From DASUNQ01 sp035536455 (lineage in GTDB: Bacteria; Acidobacteriota; Thermoanaerobaculia; Multivoradales; UBA5704): a stretch of 64,000 bases of DNA. This document shows, in pieces, positions 28,442 to 37,951 of the stretch. A program made the translations under genes and the position numbers. Every line of letters begins with the position of its first letter. The stretch's first letter is position 1. A model generated the notes under the pieces. The model searched no databases and was not told the DNA's origin. It was given only the letters and a program-made list of their open reading frames with translations. The stretch is taken from contig DATLOC010000041.1 of NCBI GenBank assembly GCA_035536455.1, positions 124,001 through 188,000 on the forward strand, written 5' to 3'.

Positions 28442-28511
28442 GCGTCCCGGCATGCTCGGCGCGCCGACGCTTCTGGGTAACGGGGCTGGAGCTGCGATAG
28501 CGACGGCGGCG

Positions 28512-28920
28512 GACGTCCCGGCGGCGCCGGGAGATGTCCGTGTGGCACCGGAAGATGTCGCCGCGAGACCTGGGGATCCCGCCGCAGCCCCGCGGGACGT
28601 TCCGCCAGGGGCTGGGGACATCCCCGCCGGCCCTGGGGATCTCCCGGCGGGACCGGGAGATATCCCGGCAGCGCCTGGAGATGTTCCGGATGCACCCGGG
28701 AATCGATCTTTTGCACCAAAAGATAGATCTCCAGCCACGGAAGATGCATCTCCAGCCATCCGAGATATATTTCAGGCCCCGGAGATATATCTCCAGCCGC
28801 TCGGAATGTATCTCCAGGGCTTGGGAATCTATCTTTTGCACCTGGGGATCGATTCCCGGTGCATGCCGGAACATCTCCGTGCACCGCCGCGACATCCCCA
28901 GGCCGCGGCGGCATCCCCCG
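28512..28920. repeat. array of about 20 units of a 21-bp palindromic repeat
   Basis: A GAT/GAC/AAT core recurs at 28512, 28533, 28554, 28575, 28596, 28617, 28638, 28659, 28680, 28701, 28722, 28743 and 28764, exactly every 21 bp. It continues at 28784, 28805, 28826 and 28847 (one 20-bp step), then less regularly at 28870, 28891 and 28910. Each core is the centre of a near-palindrome approximating GGRGATATCYCC; the best is GGAGATATATCTCC at 28781-28794. A C/G-rich linker of about 8 bp joins units. Two central units carry an ATCTTTTG / CAAAAGAT hairpin. No frame is interrupted by stops through most of it, but the phase change argues against coding. There are no CRISPR-like spacers. Confidence 0.85.
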
Positions 28921-28947
28921 GCACCGGAGGCTCAGACCGCGCCGCCG

Positions 28948-29040
28948 GCGCCGACGCCCGACGACGAAGCTGCGATCCGCGCGATCGCTCCGCACCGAGT
29001 CTCTGCGCCGGACCTCCGCGATCCGCAGCGCCTCCTCTAG
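28948..29040 (+). pseudogene. remnant of a third DUF4440 copy
   Basis: Just after the repeat array the plus frame reads PDDEAAIRAI. At DNA level about 25 of 28 bases match the start of the mature domain of copy 2 (GDEAAIRAVV). The similarity stops after about ten codons and the frame ends at a TAG at 29038. This looks like the stump of a third tandem copy disrupted by the array or by recombination. Confidence 0.45.
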
Positions 29041-29109
29041 CGCTTCGCGAGAGCGGCGACGTCCCTCAGCTCACTCACGACTTCCAGGGACCTGGCGTTG
29101 CATGCGGGA

Positions 29110-29400
29110 AGCGACCACATCTCCGCGAGGATGTTGTTCAGGAGCTAGTTCAAGCTGGTTTTCTCGCGGCGTGCGAGCCGTCCGACCTCGGCATGCAGGC
29201 TGGGCGGAATGCGGAGAGATCCGGCCACTGCACTCCTCTTCCCGCACCGGCTCCTCGATCGGAAGCCCGTCTTCGAGGCGTACTTGAGCCTGAGCCGTCG
29301 CGCGGCGTCGAGATTGGCGATGGCCTCGTCGACTTCTCCTCCGACGGCCGAGAGTCTGGAAGGCTGGCCCTGCGGTATAATCCGCGTCGCCGAAACGCAC
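29110..29400 (-). pseudogene. HicB-like antitoxin remnant (nonsense and frameshift)
   Basis: Minus-strand translation gives EAIANLDAARRLRLKYA followed by SLRIPPSLHAEVGRLARRE and KTSLN. A TAG (29147-29145) then stands where HicB proteins have Gln, and after it the frame continues as LLNNILAEMW. This matches the C-terminal ribbon-helix-helix part of HicB antitoxins. A possible N-terminal piece, DADYTAGPAFQTL, lies in another frame just upstream. The gene is therefore doubly broken. No hicA partner is visible beside it. Confidence 0.5.
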
Positions 29401-29637
29401 ATCTGTGCGTCTATCAGGCTGGGACTCCTGGTACTGACGATGGCATCGCTCCTGATCGTGTGTCTCCGAGTGCGTTGTTTCCTGAAAGGAGGTGCCGCCA
29501 TGCTTCAGAATGCGTTCGTGTCTCTTCGCTGTGCCCTTGATCTGCGCATTAGCGTCAGTGCCGAGTCCCACTGGTCGTTCAGGCCCAGCCTGCTGATGAG
29601 TTCGTGAGAACCGGACGAAACAACCAGCGTCACGAGC

Positions 29638-29817
29638 ATGAGCCCAACCATCTTCCCTGCCGATCCTTATCGCTTCTTCTTCGGACAGCGGAGTAACTAC
29701 AGTGAGAGGGTTACCATTCGAAGAGAGAACACGTTCCACTCTGCCAAAGCATTTCGAGTACCAAGCAGAGGTGATGGCCTGTGTCGGCTATACCTTAGCA
29801 AAACTTCAGGATGTTGA
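29638..29817 (+). pseudogene. DUF4160-like N-terminal remnant, 59 codons
   Basis: The short frame from ATG 29638 begins SPTIFPADPYRFFFGQRS. This resembles the N-terminus of DUF4160 proteins (PTIF..DGYRFFF pattern), small proteins often found near toxin-antitoxin genes. Similarity fades after about 40 residues and a stop follows. It overlaps the HEPN-like frame, which suggests that two mobile genes were joined by recombination. Confidence 0.35.
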
Positions 29818-30172
29818 ACAGCGTATCGGAATCTTTAAAGCTCCACTCCGGCAAAGACTCGACCGTTTCTGCAGCATGCGCAATCGGCTAGTCCACGGAA
29901 TCTTTAAGGAGCGCTCGTACCAGAGCCTTTCGAATCTCCGCTCGCTGAGACGCCTACATAGCTTTGTCTCACGGTTGTTTCGCGAGGCTATCTACTTCGA
30001 CGAGTTTTTCGACGCTTTTCTCGGAATGCAAGTGGATCTGTCTGCTGACTGGACGACTGCAAGCGAGGAATGGAGAAGCAAGTTTTATCGCATTCTAGAT
30101 GACAAAGACAGACGAGGTTTTATTCGGGAAATGCGCAGAAATCTCAAGAAAGGAGAGGTCTTGAAGACTTGA
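29702..30172 (+). CDS. HEPN-like protein with RxxxxH motif, AT-rich
   Basis: This 156-residue, largely helical, basic protein stands in a segment much richer in A+T than its neighbours, with atypical codon use. The motif FCSMRNRLVHGIF near residues 57-69 contains R-x4-H as in HEPN ribonucleases of toxin-antitoxin and abortive-infection systems. Preceding helices (QAEVMACVGYTLAKLQDVEQ) suit the HEPN fold. The start is uncertain: GTG 29702 or ATG 29774, because a DUF4160-like frame overlaps the 5' end. No cognate nucleotidyltransferase antitoxin is adjacent. The function is inferred from the motif alone. Confidence 0.5.
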   Translation: MRGLPFEERTRSTLPKHFEYQAEVMACVGYTLAKLQDVEQRIGIFKAPLRQRLDRFCSMRNRLVHGIFKERSYQSLSNLRSLRRLHSFVSRLFREAIYFDEFFDAFLGMQVDLSADWTTASEEWRSKFYRILDDKDRRGFIREMRRNLKKGEVLKT

Positions 30173-30235
30173 CCTTGCTTCTCCGGGGTCCGTGTGAGTT
30201 GAAGGGCAACCGTTACTTTACATGCTACCGCCTTG

Positions 30236-32899
30236 CTACCCCCTCCCTCCCAGCCCCACGCTCGGCCCGTAGAGGAGGGCGTTGAGGAGGAGCGGGGTCG
30301 TGGCGCGCCAGAAGAGGCGGAAGGACGGGTCCTGGGCGAAGAGGACGAGGCTGCCGGCGCCGAGGCGCTCGGTGCCGACGAGGAGGGCGCCCGCCAGGCG
30401 CTCCTCGGCCTCGGGCCAGGCGAAGCCGGCGATCACCGGGTCGTCCTCGACCGCCAGCACCACGTCCTGCCGCGGCTCGCCGGTCGGCAGGAGCACCGTC
30501 GTGCCCTCGACCAGCACCGCCGGCGGCGACTCGATGCCGAGCGTCAGTGGGTGGCTGGAGCGGATTGTCGTTGCCACCGCCGCCCCCGGGGTGAAGAGCG
30601 GCCGGTCCTCCGGGCCCTTCTCGCGCCGCTCGTCGTCCCCCTCCTCGGGGTCCTTCTCCGGCGCCTTCCACTTCTGCACCTTGGTCAGCTCGTGCTCCTG
30701 CAACCACCCGACCGCGCCGCCGATCGCCACCAGCACGCCGCCCGAGCGCACCCAGGCGGCGAGCTGCTCGCGCGTCTTCTCGCCGATCGCGCCGTCGTAG
30801 TCGAAGCCGTCGGGCAGGACCAGGACGTCGAAGCTCCAGAGGTCGAGGTCGCCCAGCCGCTCCACCTCGACCCGCCGGTGGGGCACGCCCACCTCGCGGT
30901 CGAGGAGGTGCCAGAGGAAGCCGAAGGACGTCGGGTCCACGCCGCGGCCGGCCACGAGGCCGATGCGCGAGCGGCGGACGGCCGGCATGTCGTCGGAGCC
31001 GAGCGACAGCCCCTTGAGCTCGTAGGAGGAGCCGATGCGATGGGCGGTCAATCCGCTCTCCTCGATCAGCCCGGCGGGCGTCGCCTCCGCGTCGCCGGCG
31101 GCGCGCGCCCGCGGTACGAAGAGGGTGCCGGCCGGGAAGCCCGTCCCGCCGGAGGTGAAGGACTGGAGCGCGATGCGGTGCGCGACGCCCTTCTCCTGGA
31201 GCCGCGCCGCCAGCTTGTAGGAGCCCACACCCTGCGGCGGCACCAGCCACCCCAGCTCGCCGCTGCCGCGGACGGCGCCACGCGCCGGCGCCGCGGCGGC
31301 CGGCCGCAGCCCGCGCGGCCTTCCGGCCGCCACCCAGGTCTTGACGTTGAAGGCGAGCGGCAGCGACCAGGCGGTAATGTCGTAGAACTCGGGCGAGAGG
31401 TCCTGCTCGATGCGGTTGCGCTGCCGCTCGAGGAAGACCGGCGACATCGACGCCTCCAGCTCCATCAGCGCCGCCACCAAGTCGCCGAGCGGCTGCGCGG
31501 TCGAGACCGCGTAGGTGCCGGCCGCGAACTGCCGCGGCGCCGGCTCGGCGGCGGCCGGCCCGATGAGCGGGCGCGCCGGGAGCGTGTCGTCCTGGGCGAG
31601 CTGCTCGACGCGTACGCCGTGGAGGGCCAGCAGGTCGGCGAGCGCCCCGGCCTCCTGCTGGTCGGCGGGCCAGAGGAACGTGCGCCCGTCGTCGTCGTGC
31701 GGCGCGGCGCGGCCGGCGGCGTAGTCCTCCAGCAGGCGCCGGCGGTTCTGCGCCGCCGTGCGCACGGTGGCGAGCGAGGTCGTGAGATGCCGCGCCACGC
31801 GGTCGGCGAGGGTCAGCGTGCTGCCGTCCGGCAGCGTCAGCGCCGCCCCGGCGCGGCCGCCGCCGGCCATCTCGTAGGTCATCCCCACGGCGCCGCGCAG
31901 GCTCGGGTAGGAGTCGCCGTAGCCGGGATAGAAGAGGTCGAAGTTCTCGCCGGTGTAGTAGATCCAGCCCTGCCGCTCGAAGGCCTGGGCGTTGGCGCGG
32001 CCGAAGGTGTCGAGCCAGGAGACGAGCTGGCGGTCGATGCGCGGGTGGATCGGCTCGGCGGCCGGCGGGAAGAAGTAGGTCGATTCGGACCCCATCTCGT
32101 GGAAATCGACGTAGACCTGCGGCTCCCACTGCCGGTAGGCGGCGATGCGGTGGCGGGTCTCCTGCTGGCTCGCCCAGGCCCAGTCGCGGTTCAGGTCGAG
32201 GAGGTAGTGGTTCGTCCGCCCGCCGGGCCAGGGCTCGAAGTGCTCGGCGGCCGCGGGATCGGGGTTCGGGCGGCTGCCGGTGCGCTGCTCGAAGGAGTGG
32301 ACGTAGCGCTCGCGGCCGTCGGGGTTGCACAGCGGGTCGATGAGGACGATCGCCTCCTCCAGCAGCGCCGCGACGTCGCCGCCGGCCGAGGCCAGCACCC
32401 AGGCGGTCGCCATCGCCGCTTCGGCCGACGACGACTCGTTGCCGTGGACGCCGTAGGCCAGCCAGACGACGACCGGCAGCTCGCGCACCAGCCGCTCGCG
32501 CTCGTCGGCCGGGAGCGCCTCGGGGTCGGCCAGGCGGAGGCGCTCCTTGCGGATCGCTTCGAGGCGCGCGATGTTCTCGGGTGCCGAGATCGCCAGAAGC
32601 TGCAGCGGCCGGCCCTCGTAGGTCCGCCCGTACTCCCACATCGCGACGCGGTCGGAGGCGCCGTCGATCGCCCCGAGCGCCTCGACGATCCGGTCCCAGT
32701 GGGTGAAGCGCGTGCCGAGCGGGTAGCCGAGGAGCGCGGCCGGCGACGGCACGGCGACCGCCGCCGGCGGCAGCGGCAGCTCCTGGCCGCCGGAGAGCGG
32801 CGCGAGGAGCGGCGGCGGAGCGGCGGCCGGCGCCTGCGCCCGGACGGCGGGCGCGGCGAGACAGAGGACGGCGACGAGCGTTGCGAGTCGACGCGGCAT
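30236..32899 (-). CDS. secreted M14 family zinc carboxypeptidase
   Basis: This 887-residue exported protein has a signal peptide (residues 1-22, APAVRA). The M14 peptidase domain has zinc ligands in AYGVHGNESSSAE (His-x-x-Glu) and YVDFHEMGSE (His); the Arg/Asn block LDLNRDWAWAS and the candidate catalytic Glu in GMTYEMAGG are also present. A long C-terminal half (about residues 450-880) looks like a class I amidotransferase-like plus beta domain, as in many large bacterial M14 proteins. The ATG at 32899 is used; a TTG at 32926 overlaps the next gene. It is 24 nt downstream of the response-regulator stop. Confidence 0.8.
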   Translation of the reverse strand: MPRRLATLVAVLCLAAPAVRAQAPAAAPPPLLAPLSGGQELPLPPAAVAVPSPAALLGYPLGTRFTHWDRIVEALGAIDGASDRVAMWEYGRTYEGRPLQLLAISAPENIARLEAIRKERLRLADPEALPADERERLVRELPVVVWLAYGVHGNESSSAEAAMATAWVLASAGGDVAALLEEAIVLIDPLCNPDGRERYVHSFEQRTGSRPNPDPAAAEHFEPWPGGRTNHYLLDLNRDWAWASQQETRHRIAAYRQWEPQVYVDFHEMGSESTYFFPPAAEPIHPRIDRQLVSWLDTFGRANAQAFERQGWIYYTGENFDLFYPGYGDSYPSLRGAVGMTYEMAGGGRAGAALTLPDGSTLTLADRVARHLTTSLATVRTAAQNRRRLLEDYAAGRAAPHDDDGRTFLWPADQQEAGALADLLALHGVRVEQLAQDDTLPARPLIGPAAAEPAPRQFAAGTYAVSTAQPLGDLVAALMELEASMSPVFLERQRNRIEQDLSPEFYDITAWSLPLAFNVKTWVAAGRPRGLRPAAAAPARGAVRGSGELGWLVPPQGVGSYKLAARLQEKGVAHRIALQSFTSGGTGFPAGTLFVPRARAAGDAEATPAGLIEESGLTAHRIGSSYELKGLSLGSDDMPAVRRSRIGLVAGRGVDPTSFGFLWHLLDREVGVPHRRVEVERLGDLDLWSFDVLVLPDGFDYDGAIGEKTREQLAAWVRSGGVLVAIGGAVGWLQEHELTKVQKWKAPEKDPEEGDDERREKGPEDRPLFTPGAAVATTIRSSHPLTLGIESPPAVLVEGTTVLLPTGEPRQDVVLAVEDDPVIAGFAWPEAEERLAGALLVGTERLGAGSLVLFAQDPSFRLFWRATTPLLLNALLYGPSVGLGGRG

Positions 32900-32922
32900 G
32901 TGAGGGGTCCCGGGAAGTGAGA

Positions 32923-34304
<1,382 letters not shown>

Positions 34305-34308
<4 letters not shown>

Positions 34309-37097
34309 TCCGGGGCGGCGGCGGGCGGCGGCAGGACGGCGCCGGGCGCGGTGGCGCGGCGCGGCAGCTCGACGGTGAAGCAGGCCCCTTCGCCGGGGCG
34401 GCTGGCGACCGAGAGGGCGCCGCCGTGGCGGCGCACGATCTCGGCGCTGATCGAGAGCCCCAGGCCGGTGCCGCCGCGCGCCAGCTTGGTCGAGTAGAAG
34501 GGCTGGAAGATGCGCTCCAGCTTCTCGGGCGCCACCCCCGGCCCGGTGTCGCGGACGTGGACGCGCGCCCGCTCGGCGTCGGCCTCGAGCTCGACGGTGA
34601 GCGTGCCGCCGGTCTCGGCCATCGCGTCCTGCGCGTTCATGAACAGGTTGGTGAAGACCTGCTGCAGCTCCCCCTCGCAGCCGACGATCACGACCTCCTC
34701 GGCCGGCGGCCGCCAGGCGACCTCGATCCGCCGCTTGGCGAAGCGGTCGGTGAGCAGCTCCAGGCACTCCGTCAAGACCGGCCGCAGCGCCAGCGGGCCG
34801 GCCTCGTTGCGCCGGTTGCGCGCGAACTCGAGCAGGTTGTTGACGATGCGCGCGGCGCGGAAGGTCTGCCGCTCGACCTTCTTGAGCAGGTCATAGTGGG
34901 GGTCGGACTCGGCGGTCTCGGAGAGCAGGATCTGGGCGTAGCTCGAGATGCCGGTGATCGGCGTGTTGACCTCGTGCGCGACGCCGGCGGCGAGCATGCC
35001 GAGCGCTGCCAGCCGGTCGTTCTCCTTGAGCTGGTTCTCCATCGCGATCCGGTCGGAGACGTCGAGCGCCACGAGCACGCGGTAGCGCGCGCCCAGGCCG
35101 TGCTCGAAGGCCGAGACCGAGAGCTGCAGGTAGCGCTCGCGGCCGGCGGCGTCGCAGAAACCGACCTCGACCGGGCCGGTGCCGAGGTCCGGCAGCGGCT
35201 CGACGGGCAGCAGCTCGCCGAGGCGCCGCCCCGCCACCCCCGCGCGCGCCACGCCGGCGAGCGCGGCGAAGGCGGCGTTGGCCGAGACGACGTGCCCTTC
35301 GGCGTCCACCACGGCGATGCCGGCCGGCGAGGACTCGAAGATCTGCTCGGCGTAGCGCTGGAGGCGGGTGACCTCCTCGAGCTGGCTGTTGAGCTGCCCC
35401 AGGAGCTGGGCGTTCTCGATCGCCAGCGCCGCTTGGTTCAGGAGGTGGCGGATGAGCTCCAGGTCCTCGCTGTTGAGCGGCTGCTGCTCGTCCTTCCAGC
35501 CGGCGAGCACGAGCCCGACGCGGGTGCCGCGCACGGTGAGCGGGAAGATGTAGCGGTAGCCGGCGAGGTAGAGCGCCTGGTTCGCCGAGTCCGGCTCGGT
35601 CGGCAGCGTCAGGCCGGAGATGGGGCGGTGGCCGGCGTACCAGACCTCGTCGCCCAACGCGTCGAGCGCCAGCGGCTGCGGCAGGAGCGGATCGGGCCGC
35701 ACCGGGCGGAGGAGCCCGCTCTGCGTCAGCAGGAGGTTCGCGCCTTCGAGCGCCACGCCCTCCTCGATCTGGCGCAGCAGCGCGGCGCACAGCCGTCCGA
35801 GGTCGCGCTCGTGCAGCAGCTCGTTGCCCAGCTCCGAGAGCGCCCGCCGCTTGCCGAAGGTGCCGCGGTACTGCAGGCGCTCGAAGGCCGACGAGAGGGT
35901 CTTGCGCGTCGGCACCAGGAGCGCCGCGATCCCCAGGCCGGCGGTGAAGGAGAGAAGGTTGCGCGCCAGCGCCAGCTCCGACGGCACGCCGCGGTTGATC
36001 AGCGCGTTGACCAGCGAGAAGCCGAGGAGGCCGAGCAGGAGGGTCAGCGTCGAGGCCACCGCGCTGCGCACGACGAGCTCGATGTCCCACAGCTTGTAGC
36101 GCAGGATGGCGTAGGCGAAGGTGAGCGGCACGACGGCGAGCGGCACGACCGCGGCGGCGGTCAGCAGCTCCGGCGCGCGCAGGCCGGCGATCCACGGCAG
36201 CCCGTAGAGCGCCAGGAACGGCAGGTAGCCGCCGGCGAGCCCAACCGCCATCCAGTGCGCCTGCCGCTGCTCGTGCCAGCTGCGGTCGGCGCGCAGGCGG
36301 GCGACGAGCACGGCGACGGCGGCGAGGGCGTAGACCGCGAGCTGGGCGAGCACGAGGCGGTCGAGCGCGAGGATCGAGGCCGCGGTCGGCCGCCCGAAGA
36401 GGAACCGGCCGCCGCTCAGGCTGTAGTCGAGCTGGAGCGCCAGGAGAGCGGCGGCCGGGAGGTAGAGGAAGGGGAGCACGCGGCGGCTCCACCGCGCCGG
36501 CGCCAGCCGCGCCGGCAGCTCGAGGAAGAGGTGGAGGGTCACCGGCGCCAGCAGGATCAGCGCGCAGGCGTCCACCGTATAGAGCAGCCGGTAGACGGCG
36601 TCGACCGGCGGCGTCGCGGTGACGAGATAGGCGGTCGCCGAGAGCAGCGTCCAGAGGTAGAAGAGGAAGCCCTGCCCCTGGCCGCGCTGCCGCACCAGGG
36701 TGTAGAGGCCGATCAGCAGGTAGATGGCGCCGATCAGCGCCATCACCAAATAAGGGAAATCGAGGTCGAGCGGCGGGCGCTCGTAAGGGACTTCGAGGAG
36801 CCGGTCGCCGCGCTGGACGAGGAGAGTGGTCTCCGGGCTCTCGCGCAGCCGCTGGCGGAGGGCGGCCTCGGAGGCGACGTCGCCGCCGCCGGCGAGGAGG
36901 ATCACGTCCCCCGGCTCGAGCCCCTGGGCGTGCGGCCCGACCTCCGCCACCCGCAGCCCGGCCCCCGCCGGCACGCCGGCGAAGCCGACCGGCTGGAAGC
37001 TCTCGACCTTGCGGTCGAAGCTCCCCGCCGCCAGCAGGACGGCGGCCAGCGCCAGCACGAGCGCCAGCGCGAAGCGGAAGGTGCGGACTTTGGTCAT
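34305..37097 (-). CDS. membrane sensor histidine kinase (PDZ-like, multi-TM, GAF, PAS)
   Basis: This 930-residue kinase starts with one TM helix and a periplasmic PDZ-like domain (residues about 35-105, HAQGLEPGDVILLAGG). A multi-helix membrane region follows (about 115-390). Then come a GAF-like domain (about 425-590), a PAS domain (about 600-705), HisKA with the phospho-His near residue 708 in AAGVAHEVNTPITGISSYAQ, and a HATPase with NLFMNAQDAM and GTGLGLSISAEI. It pairs with the overlapping NtrC-type regulator. The membrane plus PDZ layout suggests sensing of envelope or lipid-proximal signals, but that is inference. Confidence 0.88.
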
Positions 37098-37324
37098 CTA
37101 GAACCTGGGCGCTACGCCGCCGGGCTAGAGCACAGTCCGTGCCACCGCCACGGAAATTTGAATCGGGCGAAAACCCAGGGAAAATGGCGATTTCGGCGGC
37201 TGAGATCCAATGAGCCGGATCTTATCCGAGAGGACGGATTCAAGGGGTTGACGGTTTGCCCGGCGCTGGAGGGCCGGCTGCCCGTGAACCCGAGGGACGG
37301 CCGTCGGATGGAGGGGGTTTTTTA
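37098..37324. other. intergenic segment upstream of second array
   Basis: There is no gene in these 227 bp. The first half is relatively A-rich (GGGCGAAAACCC and AGGGAAAATGG). A GACGGCCGTC palindrome near 37300 is followed by GGGGGTTTTTT at about 37313-37323. This could end a small plus-strand RNA starting within the segment, but no convincing promoter is seen. It may also hold the promoter of the histidine kinase operon on the minus strand. Confidence 0.35.
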
Positions 37325-37511
37325 GCGAATGGGACAGGTACGCGGACGATTGGGCTTGGTATGCCGGGTACCCTGCCCAATCGCCGCTGTACCTATCCCA
37401 ATCGTCGGCGTAACTAGCCCAATCGTCGGCCTACCCAGCCCAATCGCCGCTGTACCCAGCCCAATCGCGCGCGTACCTGTCCCATCCGCCCGCGTACCCG
37501 CCCCATTCGCG
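37325..37511. repeat. second 21-bp-period tandem array with inverted end units
   Basis: Direct units of the type TACCCAGCCCAATCGCCGCTG have their CCC cores at 37376, 37397, 37418, 37439, 37460, 37481 and 37502, exactly 21 bp apart. To the left, two units lie in the opposite orientation (GCGAATGGGACAGGTACGCGG from 37325, then GACGATTGGGC). The outer left unit is complementary to the last right unit, CCATTCGC included. In translation both strands give stop-free seven-residue periods. The sequence is unrelated to the first array although the period is the same. No spacers and no coding conservation are seen. Confidence 0.8.
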
Positions 37512-37586
37512 GACCGCGGGCCGGTCAGTCGAGGAGCCGCACGGTCACCATCTTCGTCAGTGGGTTGGCGGAGCCGGCGTGAAGGG

Positions 37587-37823
37587 TCATACGCGGTCGT
37601 CGAGCCCCGTCTCCCCCGACTCCTTGGCGCAGTGGGCGCAGCAGTAGATGACGCCATGGGCCTCGGCGCCGTGGCCGAGGACCTTGCAGTGGCAGTGGGG
37701 GCACTCGGGCGCGACGGCGTGGACGGCGCACTCGAAGCTGTCGAAGGTGTGGCGCTCACCGGAGGCGGTGATCACCTGGAAGCTCTTGTCGTAGTCGTTG
37801 CCGCAGGTGTCGCAGCGGGCCAT
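37587..37823 (-). CDS. small Cys-rich zinc-binding-type protein, 78 aa
   Basis: This protein has three Cys/His clusters: RCDTCGNDYDK at the N-terminus, a FECAVHAVAPECPHCHCKVLGHG block and IYCCAHCAKES near the end. Seven or more cysteines plus histidines suggest one or two zinc sites; similar small proteins are common in bacteria and uncharacterised. The ATG at 37823 is preceded by GGAGAGGAG. It is divergent from the PBP gene. Confidence 0.7.
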   Translation of the reverse strand: MARCDTCGNDYDKSFQVITASGERHTFDSFECAVHAVAPECPHCHCKVLGHGAEAHGVIYCCAHCAKESGETGLDDRV

Positions 37824-37951
37824 TTCGCTCTCCTCTCCAGCCCCCGAAAAGGCTGCAACCCGTGTGCCCCGTGGACGTGGCACGCGCCTTGCGCAACGGC
37901 CGTCGCGTGGACGAGCGGCGCCCCCCGATCCGCCAGCGCGCCTCCTGGGCG

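Noticed and set aside
28512..28920. Possible CRISPR array
   Set aside because: Repeats are only 21 bp apart with no unique spacers of constant length, and no cas genes are present.
28452..29540. Plus-strand frame reading APGDIPA-like heptads through the repeat array
   Set aside because: There is no ribosome binding site and no signal or domain. All frames and both strands look similarly open because units are palindromic and 21 bp long, and the 20-bp step breaks the heptad pattern.
29071..29739. 222-codon minus-strand frame in the accessory island
   Set aside because: It has no recognisable domain, and it overlaps the HicB-like pattern, which lies in a different frame with better family similarity.
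37325..37511. Possible CRISPR array or coding repeat at the second array
   Set aside because: Units are contiguous without spacers, orientation changes within the array, and neither strand has a start with a ribosome binding site.
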